NCBI RefSeq assembly: GCF_008364825.1
Contig: NZ_VTTO01000011.1
Location: 173,245-237,244, forward strand
Direction of reading: 5' to 3'
Source: Azospirillum sp. B21
Lineage (GTDB): Bacteria; Pseudomonadota; Alphaproteobacteria; Azospirillales; Azospirillaceae
Length of the DNA stretch: 64,000 bases
The notes below the pieces were generated by a model, which had not been told where the DNA came from, did not search any database, and was given only the letters and a program-made list of their open reading frames with translations. How positions within the stretch are numbered: the first letter of the stretch is position 1; each line of letters begins with the position of its first letter. The position numbers and the translations under genes are program-made. This document shows, in pieces, positions 20,257 through 28,025 of the stretch.

Positions 20257-21371
20257 CGTGCCGGCTCCGTCCAGACGCGGACCTTCTGCCCGGAATCGAG
20301 CTTGTGCACGCCGGCGGTGACGACGCGCTCGCCGTCTTTCAGCCCGCCGCCGATCAGCGCGAGGTCGCCGGCATAGGCGGCGATGGTGACCGGGCGCAGT
20401 TCCAGCCGGTCGTCGGGGGCGGCCAGCACCCAGACCGCCGGCTTCTGCTCGCGCTGGGTCAGCGCGCTGAGCGGCAGGCGGGCGACGGGCGCCCCGTGAT
20501 CGGCGGCGGCGGTGACGGTCGCGGTCATGCCGAGCTGGACCGTCGGCGGCGGATCGGCCAGCGCGATCTTCGCCTGGAAGGTGCGGGTGCTGGCGTCGGC
20601 GCTGGGCGAGACTTCGCGCAAGCTGCCGGCAATGCTCTGGCCGGGGTGGGACCACAGTTCCACCGACAGCTTCTGGCGGGGCAGGGCGCCCACCTGCTGT
20701 TCGGGGATGTTGGCGACGGCCTCCAGAGCCCCCAACCGTGCGACGCGCAGGGCGGTCTGGCCGGATGCCACCACCTGTCCCGGCTCGATCAGCGTCGCGG
20801 TGACGATGCCGGCCTCGTCCGCCAGCAGGGTCGCATATTGGGCGGAGTTGCTCAGGACGCGCAGCTGCGCCTCCACCTCCCGCACCTTGGACTCGGCCTT
20901 GTCGAGGGTCGCTTTGCGGCGGTCGTATTCCTGCCGCGTCGTCCATTCGCCGTTGCGCAGGCTGGCATAGCGCTGGAAGTCGCTGCGCGCGTTGGCCGCG
21001 TCGGCCTCAGCCGAGGCGAGCTGCGCCTGCGAGGCGCGGATCTGCAACTGAAGGTCGGTGGGGTCGAGGCGGGCGAGCGGCATGCCGGGTTCGACGCGGG
21101 TGCCGACCTCCACCAGCCGGGCGGTGACCTTGCCGCCAACGCGGAAGCCGACATCGGCCTCCACCCGCGGACGGATCACCGCCGGATAACGAACGCTGTC
21201 GACCAGCGGTTCCAGGGCGACCGTGGCGACTCGCACCGGCCTGACTTCCGCCTCCGCAGGGGTGGAGGCGGAATGCGTTTCGTTGCAGCCGGTCAGCAGC
21301 CCCGCCACCGTCAACATGGCGGCGGTCGCCATGAAGGCGGACGCAAACCGTGTTTCGCGGAATCGCGCCAT
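20253..21371 (-). CDS. RND efflux periplasmic adaptor, lipoprotein
   Basis: A 372-residue membrane-fusion protein of the HlyD/AcrA type. ATG 21371 has a GGGGAG ribosome site; a start at 21386 is less likely. The N-terminus is a lipoprotein signal peptide with lipobox LLTGC, so the lipid-bearing residue would be C29. A barrel-sandwich half-motif (VGFRVGGKVTARLVEVGTRV), a long alpha-hairpin (about 105-180) and the second half-motif (VTATLIEPGQVVASGQ) follow. It bridges the RND pump to an outer-membrane channel and is the first gene of the two-gene operon. Confidence 0.92.
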   Translation of the reverse strand: MARFRETRFASAFMATAAMLTVAGLLTGCNETHSASTPAEAEVRPVRVATVALEPLVDSVRYPAVIRPRVEADVGFRVGGKVTARLVEVGTRVEPGMPLARLDPTDLQLQIRASQAQLASAEADAANARSDFQRYASLRNGEWTTRQEYDRRKATLDKAESKVREVEAQLRVLSNSAQYATLLADEAGIVTATLIEPGQVVASGQTALRVARLGALEAVANIPEQQVGALPRQKLSVELWSHPGQSIAGSLREVSPSADASTRTFQAKIALADPPPTVQLGMTATVTAAADHGAPVARLPLSALTQREQKPAVWVLAAPDDRLELRPVTIAAYAGDLALIGGGLKDGERVVTAGVHKLDSGQKVRVWTEPAR

Positions 21372-21446
21372 ACCACGTCTCCCCACTGGACTGGACTGTA
21401 TCGTACTGCTACCGTCCTACTCCGGCATCCGAGCAACGTCAAGAGT

Positions 21447-21460
21447 GAACGGTACAGTTC
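21447..21460. promoter_or_regulatory. Candidate TetR operator between the efflux operon and its regulator
   Basis: GAACGGTACAGTTC is a 14-bp near-palindrome with one mismatched pair (positions 5 and 10). It ends 1 nt before the GTG start of the TetR gene and lies about 75 nt upstream of the adaptor gene. Autoregulation and repression of the divergent pump are inferred from position only. Confidence 0.4.
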
Positions 21461-21461
21461 A

Positions 21462-22103
21462 GTGCAGTCATTGGAGCAAAAAGCGTCTCAGCCGTCCGCC
21501 TCCCATGATGCGAAGGCGGAACAGATCCTTGCCGCCGCGCGGGAGGTGTTTCTGGAGCTTGGCTACGCCGCGACCTCGATGGATCAGGTGGCCCAGCAGG
21601 CGCGCGTATCGAAGACCACCCTCTACACCCGCTTCCCATCCAAGGAAGAGCTGTACACGGCGGTGATCTCCGCCGAGTGCGAACGGCGTGGTCTGCGCTT
21701 CGCACCGGAGATGTTCGACGGCCTACCGCTGCGCGAAATCCTGGTCCAGGTCGGCCGGCGCTTCGTCGATCTGATCTGGTCGGAAGCGGCGATCCGCGTC
21801 CACCAGTCGGTGGCGGGGGAGGCGACACGGATGCCGCTGGCGGCACAGCTTTATTTCCGGGCGGGACCGGAGCAGGGCATCGCCAATTTCGTCGCACTGT
21901 TCACCCGGCTGGCCGAACGCGGTGTGATCGCGACCGACGATCCGGAGTTCGTGGCCCGGCAGTTCCTGACCGCATTGCAGGGAGGCTCATACTGCCAGCT
22001 GGTGCTGGGCCTCTGCCCGCAGCCGACGGAGGAGGAGCGCCACGCCTTCGTCGACAAGGCGACCGACCTGTTCCTGCACGGCGTGGCACCTGCTACACGA
22101 TAG
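21462..22103 (+). CDS. TetR/AcrR-family transcriptional regulator
   Basis: About 213 residues from GTG 21462; TTG 21471 is another possible start and no ATG exists nearby. The N-terminal helix-turn-helix is clear: ILAAAREVFLELGYAATSMD followed by QVAQQARVSKTTLYTRFPSKEELYTAV. The remaining two thirds form the ligand-binding helical domain (TetR_C type, with RHAF-like EEERHAFVDKATDLFL near the end). It is divergent from the RND adaptor gene with 90 nt between starts, so it most likely represses the pump until an inducer binds. Confidence 0.88.
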   Translation: MQSLEQKASQPSASHDAKAEQILAAAREVFLELGYAATSMDQVAQQARVSKTTLYTRFPSKEELYTAVISAECERRGLRFAPEMFDGLPLREILVQVGRRFVDLIWSEAAIRVHQSVAGEATRMPLAAQLYFRAGPEQGIANFVALFTRLAERGVIATDDPEFVARQFLTALQGGSYCQLVLGLCPQPTEEERHAFVDKATDLFLHGVAPATR

Positions 22104-22137
22104 CCGGTTCCGATTTCTCGCAATGGAATGCCTGTCC

Positions 22138-22611
22138 ATGTCCGCCTGCCCCTGCGGTTCCGGCCGCGACTTCGACCTTTGCTGCGGCCCGATCCTGGCG
22201 GGGGAGCCCGCCCCCAGTGCCGAGGCACTGATGCGGTCGCGCTACACCGCTTTTGTCCGCCACGACATCGACCATATCGAGCGCAGCTGCGCCCCGGAAA
22301 TCCGCGCCGCCTTCAGCCGTGACGATGCCGTCCGCGTGGCAGAGGAGTGCGAGTGGGGACCGCTGACGGTGATGAAGTCGGAGGAGAACGGCGACGACGG
22401 CATGGTCGAGTTCTTCCTGACCTTCCGCCGCGACGGCGAGGAATGGCCGGTGCATGAACGGTCGCGCTTCCGCCGGGTCGATGGGCGCTGGCTCTATGTC
22501 GACAGCGTGCTGAACCCCAAGGATCCGCCGCGCCGGGTGGTGAAGGTCGGCCGCAACGATCCGTGCCCCTGCGGTTCGGGGCGCAAGCACAAGGCCTGCT
22601 GCGGGCGGTGA
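22138..22611 (+). CDS. YchJ-like SEC-C motif protein
   Basis: A 157-residue protein with the YchJ arrangement: an N-terminal SEC-C zinc motif (CPCGSGRDFDLCCGP), the central YchJ domain (AEALMRSRYTAF, then FFLTFRRDGEEWPVHERSRF and GRWLYVDS), and a second C-terminal SEC-C motif (DPCPCGSGRKHKACCG). I prefer ATG 22138, which places MSACPCGSG at the start as in other family members; ATG 22123 adds five residues. Each motif offers a CxC...CC zinc site. The family's function is not known. Confidence 0.88.
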   Translation: MSACPCGSGRDFDLCCGPILAGEPAPSAEALMRSRYTAFVRHDIDHIERSCAPEIRAAFSRDDAVRVAEECEWGPLTVMKSEENGDDGMVEFFLTFRRDGEEWPVHERSRFRRVDGRWLYVDSVLNPKDPPRRVVKVGRNDPCPCGSGRKHKACCGR

Positions 22612-22630
22612 GAGATGTGACGCAGGAGAG

Positions 22631-22805
22631 AATCCCCTCTCCCCCCCGGGGAGAGGGTTAGGGTGAGGGGGAAGCGCGGCGAGGATTCTCGGGAAGGCAC
22701 GCGGTGCATCTCCCTCACCCCGACCCTCTCCCCGCTTTCAGCGGACCTGTGGTCCGCCTGCCGCGTCAGCGCAAACTTCGTTTGCGCGAGAGCGGGGGAG
22801 AGGGA
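22631..22805. repeat. Dispersed palindromic repeat, inverted pair (copy A)
   Basis: The left half (22634-22671) reads CCCCTCTCC...GGGGAGAGGGTTAGGGTGAGGGG. The right half (22709-22805) carries the inverse order, CTCACCCCGACCCTCTCCCC, and ends GGGGGAGAGGGAG. Between the CCCTCTCC and GGAGAGGG arms of the right half there is a second palindrome, GCGCAAACTTCGTTTGCGC. The same CCCTCTCC/GGAGAGGG unit recurs at 28858, 41149, 43934 and 48542, so this is a REP-like intergenic family. It may also act as a terminator between the convergent YchJ-like and YitT-like genes. Confidence 0.75.
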
Positions 22806-22824
22806 GATCTTTGCAGCCGACGCC

Positions 22825-23454
22825 TCAGCTCATCCCCAGATAGCGCCCCGGCTTGTGGTTGATCGCCAGTGTCAGGTTGACGATGGCCGCCCCCACCACC
22901 GACAGCAGCAGCCGGTCCGGCGCCAGCACGAAGAAGGCGCCGGCCAGGATCGCCAGATCGACGCCCAGCTGGAAATAGCCGGCACGGATGCCGTGCTTCT
23001 CCTGCAGGTAGATCGCCAGGATGTTGACGCCGCCCAGCCCAGTGCGGTGGCGGAACAGCATCAGCAGGCCGGTGCCGCACAGGCCGCTGCCGACCACCGT
23101 CGCATAGACCGGATCGAGATGGGCGAACCCCACCCACTGCTCGGTTAGGCGCGAGAAGATCGTGACCAGCCCCACCGCGATGAAGGTGCGCGCGGTGAAT
23201 TTCCAGCCCAGCCGCTTCCACGCCAGCCAGTAGAAGGGCAGGTTGATGACGAAGAAGATGATGCCGAACTGAACCTTGGTGATGTAGCTCAGCAGCAGGG
23301 ACAGTCCGGCGGTGCTGCCGGTCAGCAGCATCGTCTTGGAATAGATCAGCATGCCCAGCGCGATGAACAGCGTGCCCATCAGCATGGCGAGCGCGTCTTC
23401 ATACAGCTGGTGGCGCTCCACCGACGCGGGCGGGGCCTGAAGGGTCGCGGCCAT
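22825..23454 (-). CDS. YitT-family membrane protein
   Basis: A 209-residue membrane protein with five or six hydrophobic segments, matching the YitT/DUF161 family (LLTGSTAGLSLLLSYIT, FFVINLPFYWLAWKRLGWKF, TGLGGVNILAIYLQEKHG). Many relatives carry an extra C-terminal DUF2179 domain, which is absent here. ATG 23454 has a GGGAGA ribosome site. It lies 17 nt after the aminotransferase gene and is probably cotranscribed with it. Its transport substrate is not known. Confidence 0.88.
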   Translation of the reverse strand: MAATLQAPPASVERHQLYEDALAMLMGTLFIALGMLIYSKTMLLTGSTAGLSLLLSYITKVQFGIIFFVINLPFYWLAWKRLGWKFTARTFIAVGLVTIFSRLTEQWVGFAHLDPVYATVVGSGLCGTGLLMLFRHRTGLGGVNILAIYLQEKHGIRAGYFQLGVDLAILAGAFFVLAPDRLLLSVVGAAIVNLTLAINHKPGRYLGMS

Positions 23455-23471
23455 CCTCGTCGTCTCCCGGC

Positions 23472-24644
23472 TCAGCGAAGGGCGGCGAACTTCGCGACCA
23501 CATCGTCCACCTCGGCCGTCTTCAGGCCGGCGATGTTGATGCGGCCGGAGGTCGGCATGTAGATGGCATGGTCGGCGCGCAGGCGCAGCACCTCCGCCTC
23601 TGTCAGAGGCAGAAGGGAGAACATGCCCTCCTGCTCCGCCACCGCGGTCAGGGCGGGGAAGGCGTTGGCTAGCCCGGCCGCCAGCTTGCGGCGGATGCCG
23701 GTGATGCGGGCGCGCATGCCGTCCAGTTCGGCCGTCCAGTCGGCGGTGAGCGCGGCGTCGCTCAGGATGGTGCGGACCACCGCGGCGCCATGGTCGGGCG
23801 GCATGGAATAGCTGGTGCGGGCCAGCGCCATCAGGTTCGACTTGGCGAGATCGGCCGGCGCCTGGGTCGCCGACACGGCGAAGATGGCGCCGGTGCGCTC
23901 GCGGTAGAGGCCGAAGGACTTGGAGGACGACACGGCGACCAGCGCCTCCGGAACCGCGCCGATCAGGTGGCGCAGCCCCTCGGCATCCTCGTCCAGCCCG
24001 CGGCCGAAGCCCTGGTAGGCAAGGTCGACCAGCGGCAGCACGCCGCGCTTCTCCAGCACCGCCGCCAGGGTCTTCCACTGGTCGAGCGACAGTGGCGCGC
24101 CGGTCGGGTTGTGGCAGCTGCCGTGCAGCAGGGCGACGTCGCCGGGCTGCGCCGCCTCGAACGCCGCGACCATGCGGTCGAACAGAACGGTCTGGCTGGC
24201 GGTATCGAAGAAGGGATGGCTGACCACCTCCAGCCCGGCGGCGGCGAAGATGCCGACATGGTTCGGCCAGGTCGGCTGGCCGACCAGCACGCGCTTCGAT
24301 CCGCCGCGCAGGACGAGGTCGGCGGCCAGACGCAGCGCGCCCGACCCGCCGGGAGTCTGCACGCCGGCGGCCACAACCTTGGTGCCGGCATCGCCGCCCA
24401 CCAGCGACCACAGACGCTCCAGATACAGCGCGTCGCCTTCCAGCCCCAGATAGGACTTGCTGTCCTGCCCGTCGAGCAGCAGGCGCTCGGCCGCCTTGAC
24501 CGCGCGGAAGACCGGGGTGCGCCCCTCCTCGTCACGGTAGACCCCGACGCCGAGATCGACCTTGCCCGGCCGCGGATCCTGCTTGTACAGGCCAATCAAG
24601 GCGAGCAGGGCGTCGTCGGGCTGGCGGGAAAGCGCGTTGAACAT
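23472..24644 (-). CDS. Aromatic amino acid / aspartate aminotransferase
   Basis: A 390-residue class I aminotransferase of the AspC/TyrB subfamily. The N-terminus KVDLGVGVYRDEEGRTPVFRAVK is diagnostic. The PLP site includes CHNPTG (N179), D207 in LVDLAYQGFGRG, and the Schiff-base lysine K242 in SSSKSFGLYRERTG. It transfers the amino group between an amino acid (aspartate, tyrosine or phenylalanine) and 2-oxoglutarate in the cytosol. ATG 24644 is chosen because family similarity begins there; the frame is open further upstream but the sequence is not family-like. Confidence 0.92.
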   Translation of the reverse strand: MFNALSRQPDDALLALIGLYKQDPRPGKVDLGVGVYRDEEGRTPVFRAVKAAERLLLDGQDSKSYLGLEGDALYLERLWSLVGGDAGTKVVAAGVQTPGGSGALRLAADLVLRGGSKRVLVGQPTWPNHVGIFAAAGLEVVSHPFFDTASQTVLFDRMVAAFEAAQPGDVALLHGSCHNPTGAPLSLDQWKTLAAVLEKRGVLPLVDLAYQGFGRGLDEDAEGLRHLIGAVPEALVAVSSSKSFGLYRERTGAIFAVSATQAPADLAKSNLMALARTSYSMPPDHGAAVVRTILSDAALTADWTAELDGMRARITGIRRKLAAGLANAFPALTAVAEQEGMFSLLPLTEAEVLRLRADHAIYMPTSGRINIAGLKTAEVDDVVAKFAALR

Positions 24645-24836
24645 GGCGGTTCGTCCGGTCCTTGCAGAGGGAAGAGGCGATGACGGCGGGCAGGCACCGA
24701 TAACGGGAAGCCGGCCCGGCCGCGGCGATCCTCCACTTTTGCGGCCCCGCCGACAATGTCGAAGATGTCGCCGGCGCATCCTCGCGGCGCATTGCCGCCG
24801 TGCGACACCTCCATGCATGGCGAGCCGGTGCGGCGG

Positions 24837-24992
24837 TCACTGCGTGAAGAACATCGCCGCAAACACGGCGGCAGTGGCGGCGATGGCGGTGACCAGCCCG
24901 TTGCGCCCCAGCGCCCGCTGGCGGTAGAGCGCCACCGCGAACACGATCACGGCAAGGCTGGCGATAAGCAGGCCCAGCTTGAACTCGGTCAT
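24837..24992 (-). CDS. Small membrane protein following norF
   Basis: A 51-residue protein starting MTEFKLGLLIASLAVIVFAV and ending AAMFFTQ. Two hydrophobic helices (about 6-21 and 34-50) flank a short basic loop (YRQRALGRN). It lies 22 nt after the norF-like gene in the same direction, so it is likely the third gene of the norEF operon. It is shorter than common gene-calling limits. By position it may be an accessory subunit of the nitric oxide reductase system, but I do not recognise a named family. Confidence 0.6.
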   Translation of the reverse strand: MTEFKLGLLIASLAVIVFAVALYRQRALGRNGLVTAIAATAAVFAAMFFTQ

Positions 24993-25014
24993 CGGCTATC
25001 GTCCTTGAAGTTCG

Positions 25015-25317
25015 TCAATGCGGGCCGATCCATCCCAACGCCCCGGCGGCGGTGACCAGCAGGATGGCGCCGCACAGCAGCACCAGCCACGCGGTCATCA
25101 ACAGGCGCCATCCCGGCCCGGCATGGTCCAGTTCCAGGTAATGCAGAAGGATTTCCCTTCCCTTGGCCACCGCAAGCGCCAGCAGCAGGGCCGCCCCGGC
25201 GATGCCGACCCCGCCGCCCGCATCGCCATGGCGGGCGAACAGCAGGGTCACGGCCGTCAGCCCCATCAGGACCAGCCAGGACAGCGTCAGCCGATCGATT
25301 TTCTTGAGCAATTCCAT
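25015..25317 (-). CDS. norF: NorF-like protein, cytochrome c oxidase subunit IV family
   Basis: A 100-residue protein with three hydrophobic helices and the prokaryotic COX4 pattern: a helix pair ending in LALAVAKGREILLHYLELDHAGPGWRLLMTAWL. ATG 25317 has a GAGGAG ribosome site. It follows the COX III-like norE gene by 11 nt, the same pairing as norE-norF of other denitrifiers. Such proteins aid assembly or full activity of cytochrome-c nitric oxide reductase but are not catalytic. The symbol is assigned on context. Confidence 0.72.
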   Translation of the reverse strand: MELLKKIDRLTLSWLVLMGLTAVTLLFARHGDAGGGVGIAGAALLLALAVAKGREILLHYLELDHAGPGWRLLMTAWLVLLCGAILLVTAAGALGWIGPH

Positions 25318-25328
25318 GGTCGGTCTCC

Positions 25329-25913
25329 TCAGCGGATCAGGTAGACGAGCGGGTAGAGGATCACCCAGACCAGATCCACCATGTGCCAGAAGGCTGCCCC
25401 GGTCTCCATATTCTCCACCAGCGTTTCCGGCCCGGATCGCGATACCAGCATAAGGATGACGATGCCCAGCACGACATGCAGGGCGTGGAAGCCGGTCAGC
25501 AGGAAATAGAGGGTGAAGAAGGTGTCGCTGTCGATGGTCAGCCCGGCACCGAGCGTCGCGGAATACTCCACCGCCTTCACCGCCAGGAAGACCGATCCCA
25601 CCGCTGCGGCAGCCAGCATCGCCCGGCGCGCCTGCTTCGCGTTGCCGCGCCGTCCAGCGGCGACGGCACGGGCCGCGAGATATCCGCTGGTGACCAGCAC
25701 CATGGTGTTCAGCGCTCCCAGCGTGCCGTTCAGGTGAGCTTGCCCGGCGGCGAAGGTGGCGGGATCCAGCACGCGGGCGATCGCAAAGCCCAGGAAGGCC
25801 ACGCCGAACACCGCCAGCTCGCTGAAGATCAGAATCCACATCATCAGGTTGCCGGGCAGGGCATCCAGTCCGCCCGGCCTGTCCTGCGGGGCCGTCATGT
25901 CAACGTCGGCCAT
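25329..25913 (-). CDS. norE: NorE-like protein, cytochrome c oxidase subunit III family
   Basis: A 194-residue membrane protein with about five hydrophobic helices and the COX III family pattern: GNLMMWILIFSELAVFG near the N-terminus, FFTLYFLLTGFHALHVVLG, and AAFWHMVDLVWVILYPLVYL at the end. It starts at ATG 25913 with a GAAGGA ribosome site. It is divergent from norC with a 220-nt gap that contains one perfect NNR-type box, so both sides are probably induced by nitric oxide under low oxygen. The role in nitric oxide reductase assembly follows from NorE homologues. Confidence 0.85.
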   Translation of the reverse strand: MADVDMTAPQDRPGGLDALPGNLMMWILIFSELAVFGVAFLGFAIARVLDPATFAAGQAHLNGTLGALNTMVLVTSGYLAARAVAAGRRGNAKQARRAMLAAAAVGSVFLAVKAVEYSATLGAGLTIDSDTFFTLYFLLTGFHALHVVLGIVILMLVSRSGPETLVENMETGAAFWHMVDLVWVILYPLVYLIR

Positions 25914-25968
25914 GTCCGATCCTTCTCATCATGTATGCGAACGATAGTCCGGCCCTGCTCCGGCCGGC

Positions 25969-25982
25969 TTGACCGCGGTCAA
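25969..25982. promoter_or_regulatory. NNR/Dnr-type box in the norE-norC divergent region
   Basis: TTGACCGCGGTCAA is a perfect 14-bp palindrome of the TTGAC-N4-GTCAA type bound by Crp/Fnr-family regulators such as NNR, Dnr or FnrN. Its centre is about 62 nt upstream of the norE start and about 158 nt upstream of norC, so it could serve either or both divergent promoters. Confidence 0.78.
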
Positions 25983-26133
25983 GGAATGCCCTCCTTCCAC
26001 GGTCAATTATTCGCCCGACCCGTGGCGGTAAGACGCTGCGACGCCCGGCTTCCGGCCCCCGGCTTCGCGCACCCAACGCCTTCCGAACCGACCCCACTCG
26101 ACGAAAAATCGAGATTGCCAGGGATCCCGAGCG

Positions 26134-26586
26134 ATGACCGAACGCTTTACCAAGGCGGCCGCGCGAAACATCTTTTACGGCGGATCGCTGTTCTTCTTCG
26201 CGACCTTCATCGCGTTGACCGCGCTCAGCCACAATTACATCGTCAACACGAGTACGGACAAGAAGACGCTGTCCGATGCCGTCACGCGCGGCAAGCATGT
26301 GTGGGAAAAGAACTCCTGCATCAACTGCCACACGCTGCTGGGTGAAGGCGCCTATTTCGCCCCCGAGCTGGGCAATGTCTGGCTGCGCTACGGCGGCGAC
26401 AAGGACCACGACGGGGCTGTCATGGCCCTGAAGGGCTGGATGGCCGCACAGCCGTCCGGGATCGAGGGGCGGCGCCAGATGCCGCAATTCAACCTGACCG
26501 ACGCCGAGGTCGAGGATCTGGCCGCCTTCCTGGAATGGACCAGCCGGATCAACACCCAGAACTGGCCGCCCAAGCTGTCCGGCTGA
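26134..26586 (+). CDS. norC: Nitric oxide reductase subunit C
   Basis: A 150-residue membrane-anchored cytochrome c. One N-terminal transmembrane helix (about 14-32) is followed by the heme c motif CINCH (C62, C65, H66). The distal ligand is probably M116 in RRQMPQF. It receives electrons from periplasmic donors and passes them to the NorB active site. It begins the rightward nor operon, 13 nt before norB, downstream of the NNR-type box. The length and motif spacing match cNor small subunits. Confidence 0.96.
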   Translation: MTERFTKAAARNIFYGGSLFFFATFIALTALSHNYIVNTSTDKKTLSDAVTRGKHVWEKNSCINCHTLLGEGAYFAPELGNVWLRYGGDKDHDGAVMALKGWMAAQPSGIEGRRQMPQFNLTDAEVEDLAAFLEWTSRINTQNWPPKLSG

Positions 26587-26599
26587 GGAGAATTCCGTC

Positions 26600-27949
26600 A
26601 TGAAGTACGAATCGCAAAAAGTCGCCCTCTATTACTTCGCGGCGGCCATGGGACTGTTCGGCGTGCAGATCCTGGTGGGTCTCCTGGCCGGTGTCGTCTA
26701 TGTCCTGCCCAACACGCTTTCGGAGCTGTTGCCCTTCAACGTTCTCCGGATGATCCACACCAACGCGTTGATCGTCTGGCTGCTGATCGGCTTCTTCGGC
26801 GCCGCCTACTACCTGATCCCGGAAGAATCGGAGACCGAGCTGCACAGTCCGAAACTGGCGCTGATCCAGCTCGGCCTGTTCGTCTTCGGCGCGCTGGCGG
26901 CCGTGGTCGGCTACGTCTTCCGCATCCATGAGGGGCGGGAGTTCCTGGAACAGCCGACCTGGATCAAGGGGGCCATCGTCGTCGTCGCGCTGATGTTCCT
27001 CTACAACATGACGATGACGGTCATCAAAGGCCGCCGCACGGTCATCACCAACATCCTGCTGGTGGGCATGTGGGGCATCGCCATCTTCTTCCTGTTCTCC
27101 TTCTACAACCCGTCGAACCTGTCGCTGGACAAGATGTACTGGTGGTACGTCGTCCATCTGTGGGTCGAAGGCGTGTGGGAACTGGTGCTGGCCTCCATCC
27201 TCGCCTTCCTGATGATCAAGATGACCGGCGTCGACCGCGAAGTGGTCGAGAAGTGGCTGTACGCCATCGTCGGTCTGGCCCTGTTCAGCGGCATCCTCGG
27301 TACCGGCCACCATTACTACTGGATCGGCACGCCCGGCTACTGGCAGTGGATCGGCTCGCTGTTCTCGACGCTGGAAGTCGCCCCCTTCTTCACCATGGTC
27401 GTCTTCGCCTTCATGATGGTGTGGAAGAGTGGCCGGCGTCACCCGAACAAGGCGGCGATGCTGTGGTCGCTGGGCTGCGCGGTCTTCGCCTTCTTCGGCG
27501 CCGGGCTGTGGGGCTTCCTGCACACGCTGGCCCCGATCAACTACTACACCCACGGCACCCAGGTGACGGCGGCGCACGGGCACCTCGCCTTCTACGGCGC
27601 CTATGCGATGATCAACCTCGCCATCATCACCTACGCCATGCCCTACCTGCGCGGCCTGCAGCCCTACAATCAGGTCCTGAACATGTGGAGCTTCTGGCTG
27701 ATGAGCGGCGGCATGGCCTTCATGACCTTCGCCCTGACCGTGGCCGGCGTGGTGCAGACCCATCTGCAGCGCGTCCTGGGCATGGACTACATGGAGGTGC
27801 AGGCACAGATCGCGCTGTTCTACTGGATGCGCCTCGGCGCCGGCGTCGCCGTGGCGGCGGGCGTGCTGGTCTACCTCTACGCCATCTTCGGTCCGGCCCG
27901 CGAGGAGCGGCCCGCCTCGATCCCGGCCAGCTACCAGCCGGCCGAGTGA
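26600..27949 (+). CDS. norB: Nitric oxide reductase subunit B
   Basis: A 449-residue, 12-helix member of the heme-copper oxidase superfamily that reduces 2 NO to N2O. The heme b and b3 ligands are H53 (IHTNAL), H328 and H326 (AAHGHLA). The non-heme iron ligands are H186, E190 (HLWVE) and H237/H238 (GTGHHYYW). The NorC-dependent cNor form is indicated by the partner gene and by the absence of an N-terminal quinol-oxidase extension. A GAGGAG ribosome site precedes ATG 26600. A strong terminator follows before norQ. Confidence 0.97.
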   Translation: MKYESQKVALYYFAAAMGLFGVQILVGLLAGVVYVLPNTLSELLPFNVLRMIHTNALIVWLLIGFFGAAYYLIPEESETELHSPKLALIQLGLFVFGALAAVVGYVFRIHEGREFLEQPTWIKGAIVVVALMFLYNMTMTVIKGRRTVITNILLVGMWGIAIFFLFSFYNPSNLSLDKMYWWYVVHLWVEGVWELVLASILAFLMIKMTGVDREVVEKWLYAIVGLALFSGILGTGHHYYWIGTPGYWQWIGSLFSTLEVAPFFTMVVFAFMMVWKSGRRHPNKAAMLWSLGCAVFAFFGAGLWGFLHTLAPINYYTHGTQVTAAHGHLAFYGAYAMINLAIITYAMPYLRGLQPYNQVLNMWSFWLMSGGMAFMTFALTVAGVVQTHLQRVLGMDYMEVQAQIALFYWMRLGAGVAVAAGVLVYLYAIFGPAREERPASIPASYQPAE

Positions 27950-27958
27950 CGTCCCCTC

Positions 27959-28009
27959 CGGCCCCTGCGCTCCGTCGGTCATCCGGCACGCGCAGGGGCC
28001 GTCTTTTTT
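27959..28009 (+). terminator. Rho-independent terminator between norB and norQ
   Basis: A 12-bp stem CGGCCCCTGCGC (27959-27970) pairs with GCGCAGGGGCCG (27990-28001) and is followed by TCTTTTTTC. It lies inside the norCBQD cluster, 17 nt before norQ, and should lower norQD expression relative to norCB. Confidence 0.85.
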
Positions 28010-28025
28010 CTGGAGTTCCGCTGCG

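Noticed and set aside
20257..20946. N-terminal 230-residue extension of the RND pump frame
   Set aside because: The extension overlaps the adaptor gene in another frame and lacks RND features; ATG 20256 overlaps the adaptor stop by 4 nt and begins the first transmembrane helix.
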